Source of the DNA: Shewanella aquimarina
GTDB taxonomy: Bacteria > Pseudomonadota > Gammaproteobacteria > Enterobacterales > Shewanellaceae
Length of the DNA: 64,000 nt
Direction: 5' to 3'
Assembly (NCBI RefSeq): GCF_023349185.1
Contig: NZ_JAKIKY010000004.1
Coordinates: 224,261 to 288,260 of the forward strand
The translations under genes and the position numbers were made by a program. The number at the start of each line of letters is the position of its first letter. Position 1 is the first letter of the stretch. This document shows positions 20,779 through 30,008 of this stretch, piece after piece. Below the pieces are notes generated by a model. That model was given only the letters and a program-made list of their open reading frames with translations. It was not told where the DNA came from and searched no databases.

Positions 20779-21957
20779 TTAATCCAGCAACACTTCGACC
20801 TGAGCGGCAACCTTGAGCGCCTTGTCGATGGCGTTATCAATGCTTTCCCCACGAGCCAGGCCTACGCCGAGACGGCGACGGCCGTCGATATCCGGCTTGC
20901 CAAACAAGCGCAGCTGAGTGTTTGGCTCAACGAGTGCCTGCGCCATGCCGCGGTAGCTGATGTTATGGCTCGTGCCCTCGGCCAGGATCACCGCCGATGC
21001 CGATGGGCCGTGTTGCATTATGTTGGCGATAGGCAGGCCTAAGATGGCTCGCACATGCAGGGCGAACTCCGACAGGTCTTGGCTGATAAGGGTGACCAGG
21101 CCGGTATCGTGTGGGCGAGGCGACACCTCGGAGAAATAGACCTCCTCGCCCTTGATAAACAGCTCGACGCCGAACAGACCATAGCCGCCAAGTGCCTCGA
21201 CTACCTTACGACCGATCGCCTGCGCCTTGGCGAGCACGGCATCAGACATGGCCTGGGGCTGCCAAGACTCGCGGTAGTCGCCATCCTCTTGGCGATGACC
21301 TATGGGGTCGCAGAAGTGGATGCCGTTGACGGCACTGATGGTAAGCAGGGTGATCTCATAGTCGAAGGGCACGAAGCCCTCGACGATCACCTTGCCACCA
21401 CCGGCGCGGCCGCCCTCCTGGGCATAACGCCAGGCCGAGAGAATATCCTCCTCGCTGCGTATGATGCTCTGGCCCTTGCCCGATGAGCTCATCACAGGTT
21501 TGACGACACAGGGGAGGCCGATGTCGGCGACTGCCTGCTCAAACTGGCTCTGGGTGTCGCAGAAGAAATAGGGAGAGGTGGGGAGGCCCAATGTCTCGGC
21601 GGCGAGGCGACGAATACCTTCGCGATCCATGGTGAGCTGGGTTGCCTTAGCGGTGGGAACGACATTCACTCCTTGCGCTTCCAGCTCGACCAGGGTCTGA
21701 GTGGCGATCGCCTCGATCTCTGGGATCACCAGGTGGGGCTGTTCCTGCTCTATGATGGCGCGCAGGGCCTCACCGTCCAGCATGTTGATCACATGAAACC
21801 TGTGGCTGACCTGCATGGCTGGCGCGTTGGGGTAGCGGTCGACGCCAATGACCTCGACGCCCAGGCGTTGTAGTTCGATGGCAACTTCTTTGCCGAGTTC
21901 GCCGCAGCCTAGCAGCATGGCGCGTCTAGCGCCTTTTGAATAGGGTGTGCCTATCAT
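20779..21957 (-). CDS. purT: Formate-dependent phosphoribosylglycinamide formyltransferase
   Basis: PurT is the formate- and ATP-dependent, folate-independent alternative to PurN in step three of purine synthesis. The 392-residue protein has the N-terminal pre-ATP-grasp domain ([17 protein letters not shown]), the ATP-grasp region with [16 protein letters not shown], and the metal-binding [12 protein letters not shown] motif. Length equals the E. coli enzyme. It is monocistronic. The upstream region (21958-22222, shared with the yiaW-like gene) shows no PurR box I would defend. Confidence 0.97.
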   Translation of the reverse strand: MIGTPYSKGARRAMLLGCGELGKEVAIELQRLGVEVIGVDRYPNAPAMQVSHRFHVINMLDGEALRAIIEQEQPHLVIPEIEAIATQTLVELEAQGVNVVPTAKATQLTMDREGIRRLAAETLGLPTSPYFFCDTQSQFEQAVADIGLPCVVKPVMSSSGKGQSIIRSEEDILSAWRYAQEGGRAGGGKVIVEGFVPFDYEITLLTISAVNGIHFCDPIGHRQEDGDYRESWQPQAMSDAVLAKAQAIGRKVVEALGGYGLFGVELFIKGEEVYFSEVSPRPHDTGLVTLISQDLSEFALHVRAILGLPIANIMQHGPSASAVILAEGTSHNISYRGMAQALVEPNTQLRLFGKPDIDGRRRLGVGLARGESIDNAIDKALKVAAQVEVLLD

Positions 21958-22222
21958 GGTGTGGGTACCTTTTATCTTGAGTGGGTCGTGCGCCCAGCTT
22001 CGATTATTTGGCGACTATCTTACCTCTTAGCAAGGAATATGCAGACCCCTTACGCAGACAAGTGTGTACTGGATCAAGATTATGACGCGAATTAGGAAAG
22101 CATTATCAGCAATTTATGGCTAGTATGGATAAAGTAAAACTGCGAGATCTGTTTGTTTGCGCCAATCTCGATGGCGCGGCGTGTTGTGGTTAAATAGGTT
22201 CAATAACAATAAGGAGTGAGCC

Positions 22223-22612
22223 GTGTTTTTGGATTACTTTGCATTAGGTGTCATCATCTTTGTCGCCGTTTTCCTGTTTTATGGGGTGATCGTGATCCAC
22301 GATATTCCTTATGAGATAGCCAAGAAGCGTAATCATCCCCAGCAAGATGCCCTGCATGTTGCCGGTTGGGTGAGCCTGTTTACCCTGCACGCTATCTGGC
22401 CCTTCCTGTGGATCTGGGCGACCCTGTATCGCGAGGACAGAGGCTGGGGCTTCAACAAGGTGGTCGAGCGAGAGCTGGCGTTGGAAGATGAGGTCAAACA
22501 GCTCAATCAAACCATAGCTAAGCTTGAGCAGCGTCTGAGCGCCGTCGAGGGCGGGCAAACGGCCTTGCATGTGGTCGAGACACAGTCAGATTCCCAAGAG
22601 AAGGAGTCATAA
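22223..22612 (+). CDS. yiaW: YiaW-like inner membrane protein (DUF3302)
   Basis: The 129-residue protein has two membrane segments (residues 3-26 and about 48-68) with HDIPYEIAKKRNHPQQDA between them, the conserved core of DUF3302. A C-terminal coiled coil (LEDEVKQLNQTIAKLEQRL) is longer than in E. coli YiaW. It precedes the yiaV-like adaptor gene by one base, the same pairing as in E. coli. It probably helps assemble or regulate the YiaV efflux component; the role is unproven. GGAG precedes the GTG/ATG region; I use the GTG at 22223. Confidence 0.85.
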   Translation: MFLDYFALGVIIFVAVFLFYGVIVIHDIPYEIAKKRNHPQQDALHVAGWVSLFTLHAIWPFLWIWATLYREDRGWGFNKVVERELALEDEVKQLNQTIAKLEQRLSAVEGGQTALHVVETQSDSQEKES

Positions 22613-22613
22613 G

Positions 22614-23750
22614 ATGGATCTATTACTCATTCTGACCTACACCGCCATCTGTATCGCCATCTTTAAGATCTTCAAGATACCCTTAAACAAATGGACAGTG
22701 CCCACGGCGATTCTCGGCGGCATAGTGATCGTCGGCGCCCTGGTGCTGCTGATGAACTATAACCACCCCTACACGCCCTATGCGCGTCAGGTGTTTGCCA
22801 CGGTTCCCATCAACCCCGCGGTGCGCGGCCTGGTGACCAGCGTCGAGGCCAAACCCAATGTGCCCCTGAAGAAGGGGGATGTGCTGTTTCGCATCGATCC
22901 TAAGCCCTTCGAGGCGGTGGTGATGCAAAAGCGCGCGGCACTGGCGGCGGCCGAACTCGAGGTGCCCCAGTTAGAGGCGGCCTGGCAAACGGCTCAGGCC
23001 AGTGTGGAACGGGCCACGGCCGACAGAGACAGAAGCAAGTCGGCGTTCGAGCGATACGAGAAGGGGCGCAAGCGTGGCGGTGCCAACTCACCCTTTACCG
23101 AGCTGGAGCTGGATAACAAACGCCAGCTCTACATGGCCTCCGAGGCGCAGCTCGCCGCGGCGCGCTCTGAAGAGTTGAGAGTCAGGCTCGCCTATGAGTC
23201 CAATGTCGATGGCGTTAATACCAAAGTGGCCGGGATCCGAGCCGAACTGGATAAGGCGATGTACGATCTCGAGCAAACTGTGGTGCGGGCGCCGGCCGAT
23301 GGCATAGTCACTCAGATGGCGCTGCGTCCCGGGGTGATTGCAGTACCTATGCCGCTACGCTCCCTGGTGAGTTTTATTCCCGACGAGGAGCGCTACTTTG
23401 CCGGAGCCTTCTGGCAAAACTCCCTGCTGCGCCTCAAGGAGGGAGATGAAGCCGAGATGATCTTGGACGCCGCGCCGGGTCAGGTGTTTAAGGGACGGGT
23501 GGCCAAGGTGTTGCCAGCCATGGCCGAGGGCGAGTTTCAGTCTCAGGGGGCATTGGTCTCTTCCAGAGTGCTACTACCAAGGGGGCGTGCCATAGTCTTG
23601 ATTGAGCTGGACGATCACGAGGCGAAACGTAACTTTCCCGCCGGGGTATCGGGTCAGGCGGCCGTCTATACCGAGCATTTCTCCCACGTGGCCGTGATGC
23701 GCAAGGTGTTGCTGCGCATGCAGGGCTGGTTGAACTATCTATTTCATTAA
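22614..23750 (+). CDS. yiaV: YiaV-like HlyD-family membrane fusion protein
   Basis: The 378-residue protein (same length as E. coli YiaV) has an N-terminal signal-anchor region with two hydrophobic stretches (residues 2-18 and 28-46). A lipoyl/biotinyl half (INPAVRGLVTSVEAKPNVPLKKGDVLFRID) follows. A coiled-coil hairpin covers about 100-200, and the second lipoyl half has VRAPADGIVTQM. Such proteins link an inner-membrane pump to the outer membrane. No pump or TolC gene is adjacent. The ATG at 22614 follows AAGGAG and begins two bases after the yiaW stop. Confidence 0.9.
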   Translation: MDLLLILTYTAICIAIFKIFKIPLNKWTVPTAILGGIVIVGALVLLMNYNHPYTPYARQVFATVPINPAVRGLVTSVEAKPNVPLKKGDVLFRIDPKPFEAVVMQKRAALAAAELEVPQLEAAWQTAQASVERATADRDRSKSAFERYEKGRKRGGANSPFTELELDNKRQLYMASEAQLAAARSEELRVRLAYESNVDGVNTKVAGIRAELDKAMYDLEQTVVRAPADGIVTQMALRPGVIAVPMPLRSLVSFIPDEERYFAGAFWQNSLLRLKEGDEAEMILDAAPGQVFKGRVAKVLPAMAEGEFQSQGALVSSRVLLPRGRAIVLIELDDHEAKRNFPAGVSGQAAVYTEHFSHVAVMRKVLLRMQGWLNYLFH

Positions 23751-23798
23751 CTGATAGCCTGCCAGCCTGGCGAGTCATATAGAGTCCCGCCAATAGAT

Positions 23799-23822
23799 AA
23801 GCCCGCGTTGCGGGCTTTTTTG
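23799..23822 (+). terminator. Terminator after yiaV
   Basis: AAGCCCGC (23799-23806) pairs with GCGGGCTT (23810-23817), followed by a T run. Confidence 0.88.
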
Positions 23823-23974
23823 TGGGGTAATTCATGGCGTGAACAATTGAATTTGTTGAGATACTGGGGTATCAATAGCGCTTGGGTTGGCGAACCAGGG
23901 CCAGCCCTGGTGGCTAATGCTTCTATCGCTAGTGACTAATCTTATATCGCTAGCGGCTCTGTTTAAGGATGACT

Positions 23975-25444
23975 ATGCAAGATATTCGCGATCTCACCGC
24001 CGTGCTGCGCTCCAATACCCCGATCGTCGTGATCGAAACCTATGAAGAGTATCGGGTGATCGAGCTGCTAAAAAGGGTATCGACCATCCTATATCAGCCG
24101 CTGTTTACCTGGAGCATCACCCAAGGGCTGGCGCGTGCCGATGTGAAGATGGGGACTCAGAAATTCAACACAGATCCCACAGAGATCCTGGGGCAGATCA
24201 AGTCCACCAGTCAGCAGGGGATCTATGTGCTGTGCGACTTTCATCCCTTCGTCGACAATGCCCCCAAGAATGTGCGTCTGCTCAAGGAGATCGCCCTAGA
24301 GTATGAGGCGCTGAAACATACTATAGTCCTGGTGAGCCATGCCTTCGATATTCCGCCCGAGATCAAACGCTACTGCGCCCATTTCTCCATCTCGCTGCCC
24401 GATACCGTGCAGCTGCAAAACCTTATCTATGAACAGATAGACAAGGCTCGTGGCGAAGGTCTGCTGCAGAGTGTCGATGATGATGCCGTGGCTAAGCTGG
24501 CCGAGAATCTCAGGGGGCTGACCTTCGACGATGCCCGCCGTCTGGCCCATAAGGCGATAGTGGATGATGGGGCCATCACTCACTCGGACGTGGACAGGAT
24601 CAACCAGGGCAAGTTTAAGCTGCTGGATATGGAAGGTGTGTTGCAATTTGAATATGACACCAGCGACTTCTCTCAGGTGGCTGGCCTGCATAACCTGAAG
24701 AAATGGCTCTCCCATCGCAGTCCGGTATCGAGTGCAGAAGGGCGGGTCGATCATCCCAAGGGGATCTTGCTGCTGGGGGTACAGGGCAGTGGTAAGAGCC
24801 TGGCGGCCAAGGCCGTGGCGGGCATGTGGCAGCGTCCCTTACTGCGCCTGGATATGTCGGCCCTGTATAACAAGTATATCGGCGAGACGGAGAAGAATTT
24901 GCGTAACGCCCTGGCGCTGGCCGATCTTATGGCGCCTTGCGTATTGTGGATAGACGAGATAGAGAAGGGGCTCAGTAGTGGTAGCAGCGACGATGGCACC
25001 TCTAAGCGGATCCTGGGAGCGCTGCTGACCTGGATGGCAGAGCGAAAATCTGAGGTGTTCTTGGTGGCTACGGCCAACGATATCAGTGCCCTACCACCCG
25101 AGCTGATGCGTAAGGGCAGGATGGATGAGATCTTCTTTGTGGATCTGCCCGACGATAGCGTGCGCCAGGCGATCTTCCTGATCCATCTGCAGCGTCGTCG
25201 GCTCGACCCGCTCAATTTTGACCTGGTTAAGCTGTCACAGGCCAGCCAGGGCTTCTCCGGCGCCGAGATAGAGCAGGCGATCATCTCCGCGCGTTATACG
25301 GCGCGAGCGGCTGAGCAAAGCGTGTCTCAGGCGCTCTTATTGGGCGAGTTGATGAAGACCCGCCCCCTGTCTGTGGTGATGCGGGAAAAACTGGCCGCGC
25401 TGCGTCACTGGGCGCAAGGGCGTACCGTCAACGCCCATCAATAG
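23975..25444 (+). CDS. Ycf46-like AAA+ ATPase
   Basis: The 489-residue protein has an N-terminal region (1-235) without familiar motifs that begins IRDLTAVLRSNTPIVVIETYEE. This opening is typical of the Ycf46 group of AAA+ proteins first named in chloroplasts and cyanobacteria. The ATPase domain has Walker A GVQGSGKS (residues 268-275), Walker B VLWIDE (about 323-328), sensor 1 in LVATAND and the arginine finger region in LMRKGRMDE. A C-terminal lid with GFSGAEIEQAI follows. Cellular function is not established. The ATG at 23975 is better placed than the one at 23969, because AGGA lies at the correct distance. Confidence 0.85.
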   Translation: MQDIRDLTAVLRSNTPIVVIETYEEYRVIELLKRVSTILYQPLFTWSITQGLARADVKMGTQKFNTDPTEILGQIKSTSQQGIYVLCDFHPFVDNAPKNVRLLKEIALEYEALKHTIVLVSHAFDIPPEIKRYCAHFSISLPDTVQLQNLIYEQIDKARGEGLLQSVDDDAVAKLAENLRGLTFDDARRLAHKAIVDDGAITHSDVDRINQGKFKLLDMEGVLQFEYDTSDFSQVAGLHNLKKWLSHRSPVSSAEGRVDHPKGILLLGVQGSGKSLAAKAVAGMWQRPLLRLDMSALYNKYIGETEKNLRNALALADLMAPCVLWIDEIEKGLSSGSSDDGTSKRILGALLTWMAERKSEVFLVATANDISALPPELMRKGRMDEIFFVDLPDDSVRQAIFLIHLQRRRLDPLNFDLVKLSQASQGFSGAEIEQAIISARYTARAAEQSVSQALLLGELMKTRPLSVVMREKLAALRHWAQGRTVNAHQ

Positions 25445-25455
25445 CGGGTGCGAGT

Positions 25456-25995
25456 CTACTCGGGCTTAGGGGGGAACTGAGAGAGAATCTTGTTCACGGT
25501 TTCCCTGGTCTCTCTGGCCTTTTTCTCGCCGCCATCATCGTAATCAAACTTATCGCTGCCGCGCCAGACAAGCTTGTTGCTGGCGCTGTCGACTATGTCT
25601 ATCTGGATGAGCTGCATCTTGGCGCTGTCGCTGCCCAGTGGCACACCGACGCTGGTGCCGACTCCGACACTGCCTGAGCTGCCCCAGCTGCCGGTTCCCA
25701 GGCCGATGGAGAGCCCGGAGCTCTTGGGCTTGTCTACCACCTTGAAGCCGTAGGTCACCATAAACTGGGGCTGGTCGGCGACCTGGCTGTAGCCTCTCTG
25801 AGTCAGGCTATCGACGATGGCCTGGTCTATTCGCGCCGTGCTGAGGGGGTCGCCGATATTGGCAGGACTCTGCAGGGTGAAGCGCTTAAGCGTATCGAAG
25901 TCATACTGGGTATCGTAATCTGTGGTAGGTTTGCTGGCACAGGCGCCTACGAGTAAGGCGGCCATTGTTAGGATGAGCAGGCGTAGTGAACTCAT
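25456..25995 (-). CDS. DUF4136 lipoprotein
   Basis: The 179-residue protein has a lipoprotein signal peptide with lipobox LVGAC (cysteine 19), then the DUF4136 domain with DYDTQYDFDTLKRFTLQ and a glycine/serine-rich central stretch (about 95-120). It ends LSQFPP, the family C-terminal motif. Role unknown; such proteins are thought to be outer-membrane anchored. It converges on the AAA+ gene with an 11-base gap and no clear terminator. Confidence 0.85.
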   Translation of the reverse strand: MSSLRLLILTMAALLVGACASKPTTDYDTQYDFDTLKRFTLQSPANIGDPLSTARIDQAIVDSLTQRGYSQVADQPQFMVTYGFKVVDKPKSSGLSIGLGTGSWGSSGSVGVGTSVGVPLGSDSAKMQLIQIDIVDSASNKLVWRGSDKFDYDDGGEKKARETRETVNKILSQFPPKPE

Positions 25996-26183
25996 GAGAC
26001 TCCTTAATAATCATAATTTGATGCTATCAGCTTATTTATACAAGAGTTTTCAGTTTTAGTGTATGAATAAAGTTTAGCCTGTTGCCGAGATTTAGGTTAT
26101 GTTTTAACTATAGGCTCATTTAGCGACCCCTTAAGTGAGCCCATATTCAAGATGTCGCAGACAATTAGGTGTAGCTAGCCCCC

Positions 26184-26456
26184 ATGGAACAGTTAGAGTT
26201 TTTCGAGATCCCCAGTCCCTGTATCGGTGTCTGCCAGACAGACGCTCGGGGCTATTGCAAGGGCTGCCTGCGAAGCAGAGAGGAGCGCTTCAACTGGCTG
26301 CACTTCTCCGATGCGCAAAAAAATGAGGTGATTCGCCTATGTAAACAGCGTCATCGCCGTCGTCGCCTGGCCCTGCTAAAGGCGAAGAAGACGGCCATCT
26401 TGGAAGAGCGCGCCGCCGCGACCCAATCACTGGACTTCGACATCGATGCCGAATGA
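26184..26456 (+). CDS. DUF1289 small cysteine-rich protein
   Basis: The 90-residue protein carries the DUF1289 signature SPCIGVCQTDARGYCKGCLRS, four cysteines spaced to bind a metal or Fe-S cluster, followed by a WLHFSDAQKNEVI helix and a very basic C-terminal half. E. coli YdhL is a relative; function is not known. It lies alone between convergent and divergent neighbours. The ATG at 26184 gives the family start; no better ribosome binding site exists. Confidence 0.85.
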   Translation: MEQLEFFEIPSPCIGVCQTDARGYCKGCLRSREERFNWLHFSDAQKNEVIRLCKQRHRRRRLALLKAKKTAILEERAAATQSLDFDIDAE

Positions 26457-26534
26457 TCTCGGCTGGCGTTAACCCAATGTCGAGTTCGGCCGCATCAACA
26501 TACCACTTACTCGTTTAAGCCCGTTTTCCGTCTG

Positions 26535-27818
26535 CTATTTTCTTTGTCTGTTCGCGCTCACCCTGGGCCAGCTCAGGGTAAATACCGTATTGCCCGGCTC
26601 GCTTGCCAGTGACACCCGGCCATTGTGCTTGTGCATGATCCGCTTGATGATGGCCAGCCCCAGTCCATGACCCTTGTTGCCATTCTGTACCACCTTGCTG
26701 CGATAGAAAGGTTCGAAGATCTTCTCTTGATCCACGGCGGCGATACCCGGGCCATCGTCGATCACCTTGAGCTGCACCGACTTGTTTTCCTGGCGGATGG
26801 CGATGGTGATATGGCTCTTGGCAAAACGCTGGGCATTGATGATCAGGTTTTGCAGTGCCCGTTCGATAAGCGAAGGATCGCCCATCACCTTCAGCTCGGG
26901 TGTCTGCTCGTCAAAATAAATTGGAATGCTGTGGCGGTTTTGCAGGCGGCTGATGGTCTGCTGGGTAAGCCGAGTAAGCTCACAGCATTCAAACTCTAAA
27001 TCCTGCTGTTGTGACTCCAGGCTGGCATAGGTGAGCAGTTCCTGCAGTAGGGTCTCCATCTCCTTCACATCTTGCTGCATCTCGTCGAGAAATTCCTGGC
27101 GCCGCTCGGGATCTGAGTCGGGGGCACAATATTGAGGCACCAGGGCCAGGGCAAACTTGAGCCGGGCCAGGGGGGTTCTGATCTCGTGGGAGACGGCGTT
27201 AGAGAGATGCTTCTGGTTCTCGATCAGCGCGCTGATGTGGCGTGCCATCTCGTTGAAGGTTGACGCCAGGGGCTGTACCTGGGAGCGGCTGGAGAGTTGG
27301 ATCTGGGTGTCCCACTTGGCCTGGCCAAATGCCTTGGTCGCCAGTCGCAGCGTCTTGAGATCCCGTGACAGGGGCCAGACCCAGATCAGCGCGACCAATG
27401 CCAGGGAAAGATAGAAGAAGAGGGTAAACAGGCCGCGCAGCTGCTCCCTGGGATCTATCTCTATGGGCCCTGCCATGAGGATCTCCTGGTCATCGATCTC
27501 GATAAAATGCAGCTCGTGTTGCTCGTCCGGGGCGGTCACCAAGACGCTGTCGCGGCTGAGGGATTCATCTTGGTTGATGGCCACCTGGGCCTTAGGCAGT
27601 AGCCTGAGTGGGTAGCTGTGTTGGGTGCTGAGCTGGGAGAGAAACGCCTCGCGCTGGGCCTTGGGCAGCTTGCCGATCAGCTGAGCCAAGGCGATGAGCG
27701 GCGCGTCTTGGGCGCCGCCGTCGTCGACATTGTTTTGCCAGATGCTGTCCAGGGTCCAGCCGATACCGAGAAAACTGAGGCTCAGTAGCAGGTATAGGCT
27801 GATGAAGAGTCGTTTCAA
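26535..27818 (-). CDS. RstB-like sensor histidine kinase
   Basis: The 427-residue inner-membrane kinase has TM1 (about residues 2-22), a periplasmic sensor of about 110 residues, TM2 (about 135-155) and HAMP. The dimerisation helix has phospho-acceptor His211 (SHEIRTPLARL). The ATP-binding domain has N box LQNLIINAQRFA, G1 VIDDGPGIA and G2 KGHGLGLAI. It is the last gene of the mipA-DUF3019-rstA-rstB operon. The start is TTG 27818 with GGAG five bases upstream, ten bases after the regulator's stop; longer readings overlap the regulator gene. Confidence 0.9.
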   Translation of the reverse strand: MKRLFISLYLLLSLSFLGIGWTLDSIWQNNVDDGGAQDAPLIALAQLIGKLPKAQREAFLSQLSTQHSYPLRLLPKAQVAINQDESLSRDSVLVTAPDEQHELHFIEIDDQEILMAGPIEIDPREQLRGLFTLFFYLSLALVALIWVWPLSRDLKTLRLATKAFGQAKWDTQIQLSSRSQVQPLASTFNEMARHISALIENQKHLSNAVSHEIRTPLARLKFALALVPQYCAPDSDPERRQEFLDEMQQDVKEMETLLQELLTYASLESQQQDLEFECCELTRLTQQTISRLQNRHSIPIYFDEQTPELKVMGDPSLIERALQNLIINAQRFAKSHITIAIRQENKSVQLKVIDDGPGIAAVDQEKIFEPFYRSKVVQNGNKGHGLGLAIIKRIMHKHNGRVSLASEPGNTVFTLSWPRVSANRQRK

Positions 27819-27828
27819 CGCAGCTCCG

Positions 27829-28542
27829 TTAGTTGTTCCAGGCTTCTGGGGCGAATAGATATCCCTGACCCCATACCGTCTTAATTCTAAATGGGGTTTC
27901 GATATTGTCACCTAACTTCTTGCGTAGCCGTGAGATACGCACGTCGATCTTCCTGTCTTTACCGTCGAAATCTATGTTGAGCAGGTATTGATAGATATAT
28001 TGGCGGCTCAGTACCTGGCCCGCCTGCGATGCCAGCAGCCAGAGAAGCTCGAACTCATGGCTGGTGAGATCCACCTCGAGATCGCCAAGGCGAATCGCCT
28101 GAGTGTGGGGATCTATGCTGAGTTTCCCGAAGCTGAGGCAGTGAGACTCGGCCTGCGGTGGCTTGGCGGTGCGGCGCAGCAAATTATTGATGCGGGCGAT
28201 AAGCAGCGCAGGGTCGACTGGCTTTACCACATAGTCGTCGGCGCCCAGCTCTAACCCTTTGATCTGATCCTCGTTGGAACCCAGGGCGCTCATCAGCAGG
28301 ATAGGGCCGGCAAAGTAGTCGGGCAGTTTTTCACAAAGAGTAAGGCCATCCATCCCTGGCAGCATGATATCGAGCAAGATGATATCTGGTTTGTAGTTGA
28401 TCAGTCGGGTCAGTACTGTGTCACCACGACGCTCAACTTCCACGTGCATTCCATGCGACTTTAAATAATCCACAATCAGGTTTGCCAGACGAATATCGTC
28501 TTCGACGAGCAAGACTCTATGGGTCGATTGAGATTCTGTCAT
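27829..28542 (-). CDS. RstA-like OmpR-family response regulator
   Basis: The 237-residue regulator has a receiver domain (residues 8-122: acidic pair in LLVEDDIRLA, phospho-acceptor Asp58 in ILLDIMLPGMDG, lysine in DDYVVKPV). An OmpR-type winged helix follows (about 138-233, with VDLTSHEFELLWLLAS and DVRISRLRKKLGD). It is partnered with the downstream kinase. Its ATG overlaps the stop of the DUF3019 gene (TAATG). In E. coli the RstAB regulon responds to envelope and acid cues through PhoP; the signal here is unknown. Confidence 0.92.
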   Translation of the reverse strand: MTESQSTHRVLLVEDDIRLANLIVDYLKSHGMHVEVERRGDTVLTRLINYKPDIILLDIMLPGMDGLTLCEKLPDYFAGPILLMSALGSNEDQIKGLELGADDYVVKPVDPALLIARINNLLRRTAKPPQAESHCLSFGKLSIDPHTQAIRLGDLEVDLTSHEFELLWLLASQAGQVLSRQYIYQYLLNIDFDGKDRKIDVRISRLRKKLGDNIETPFRIKTVWGQGYLFAPEAWNN

Positions 28543-28943
28543 TAGAATAGACTCCAGGGGTTGCGATAACGACGCCTCACCTGAGGCGACGAAGTAGGGG
28601 TAACTTTTAATTTTACGCCGGCCAATGTTTGGTGGCTTTCTTTGTCTATCATGACAAATTGAATATCTTTTTGTGTCTCAACCTTCACGGTGAGCGAGTG
28701 GGTATTGGGGGAATCGGCGCACCACTTTTCCAGGTCGCTATGATCCGACATGATACAAACCACCTGGGGATAGGTGGTTTCCCAATTCAGTACCAACTCA
28801 ATTTCACAGCTCTGTTCGACATCGGCCGTGATGCAAAATTGGGGTGACAATGACAAGCTGGCCGTAGACTCTTGGCCCGCGGCATAGGTAATGTTACACA
28901 GTAAAATAATGGCAAGAATTGCCTGTATCAGCCTGAAAGTCAT
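28542..28943 (-). CDS. DUF3019 secreted protein
   Basis: The protein, about 133 residues, has a signal peptide cut near TYA and three or four cysteines in the mature part (PQFCITADVEQSCEIEL, VVCIMSD, KWCADS) that can pair as disulfides. The fold is beginning-to-end beta strands in character. It belongs to DUF3019, seen next to rstAB-type genes in Shewanella. The start is probably ATG 28943; a GTG at 28952 lies too close to its AAGG. A periplasmic accessory of the two-component system is a reasonable inference, not shown. Confidence 0.8.
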   Translation of the reverse strand: MTFRLIQAILAIILLCNITYAAGQESTASLSLSPQFCITADVEQSCEIELVLNWETTYPQVVCIMSDHSDLEKWCADSPNTHSLTVKVETQKDIQFVMIDKESHQTLAGVKLKVTPTSSPQVRRRYRNPWSLF

Positions 28944-28957
28944 TGAAAACACAAACC

Positions 28958-29836
28958 TTAAAACCTATAGGCTGTGCCGATAAAGTAAGTGTTGGCGTAA
29001 CTTTCGGTGACGAGCGGGCTGTCGGTGATCGCATCGGCCAAGTCGGTATAGCGTACCAGGAAGAGCAACTCCCAGTGCTCATTCATTATGTATTGTGTCG
29101 TCAATTCTAATCCTAAATTAGTGCCAGAACCGGCACGATAGCGTTCACTCCAATATGCATTCTCGCTTGGACGTACGCCGTAATAGTAGTTGATGATCTC
29201 TTCGCTCTTCCAGTTGGCCACCGCGGCGACTTCAAATTTCCAGTCGGTCAGCGACAGGTTGTAGAGCCATTTGACTTTGCCTTCCATGCCGGAGTGGACA
29301 TCGAAAAGGTCGTGGGCCAAGGCGAGGTTGATTATACCCACCGGAGTGTAAATAAACGCTTCGGCTCCGCCAAGAAGTGTAAATTTTCTGTCTTCGAGTT
29401 CGTTGAAAAACGGCTCGGGCTCGGCGCCAAAAGCTTGAAATCGCGAGGTAAGCGCCGGTGTCGAGCTGAGCTGGCTGGTACCAGAGATAAAGATGTTCGA
29501 CGGATCCCAACGGTAGAAGTAAGCACTGTCGCTGCTGAAGCTGGTGGTCAGGTTGAGGCTGAACAGCTCCTCGTCCGCCAGGGTGTAGCCCAGATTGCCA
29601 TTGTCGAAAAACCAGCTGTCGCCATAGTAGGCTAGGGTCGGTGCCAGGTAGATGGGGATATCGTCGTAGTCGCGGATGGGGTTACTGCGCTCACCATAGC
29701 CTAACGCCAGGCCGAGTTGCCACTGGCCAACCTCGATGCATTCATCATCCATATGACGAACCTTCTGCTCTTCGGCCTGGATGGCAAAGGAGAACAGCAG
29801 AGTCGTAAGTAGGCCTGTCAGCAGCTTGTTTTTCAT
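28958..29836 (-). CDS. MipA/OmpV family outer-membrane protein
   Basis: The 292-residue protein has a signal peptide (MKNKLLTGLLTTLLFSFAIQA) and a barrel of alternating strands ending TAYRF with a terminal aromatic residue. GYGERSNPIRDYDDIPIYLAPTLAYYG matches the MipA/OmpV N-terminal strand pattern. It is the first gene of the operon with DUF3019, rstA and rstB, so it is likely both the sensor pathway's target and its transcriptional leader. The start is ATG 29836; the frame continues upstream but lacks a signal peptide there. Confidence 0.86.
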   Translation of the reverse strand: MKNKLLTGLLTTLLFSFAIQAEEQKVRHMDDECIEVGQWQLGLALGYGERSNPIRDYDDIPIYLAPTLAYYGDSWFFDNGNLGYTLADEELFSLNLTTSFSSDSAYFYRWDPSNIFISGTSQLSSTPALTSRFQAFGAEPEPFFNELEDRKFTLLGGAEAFIYTPVGIINLALAHDLFDVHSGMEGKVKWLYNLSLTDWKFEVAAVANWKSEEIINYYYGVRPSENAYWSERYRAGSGTNLGLELTTQYIMNEHWELLFLVRYTDLADAITDSPLVTESYANTYFIGTAYRF

Positions 29837-30008
29837 GGGTATAGATACACTAAATTGGATCAAACAGGAGTCTGAACAAAGATTACCATTTACGTCATAT
29901 ATGCACAGCGTTTTCGCTATTCCTGATGCAAAATGATACAGCTTGATGCCTTGTGTTGGTTGCATTTTGGCGAAATGTTGCGCAGCAACAGGGAGCCTGT
30001 GATCCCTT

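Noticed and set aside
21958..22222. PurR operator upstream of purT
   Set aside because: ACGCAGACA is the nearest sequence but lacks the palindromic second half of a PurR box.
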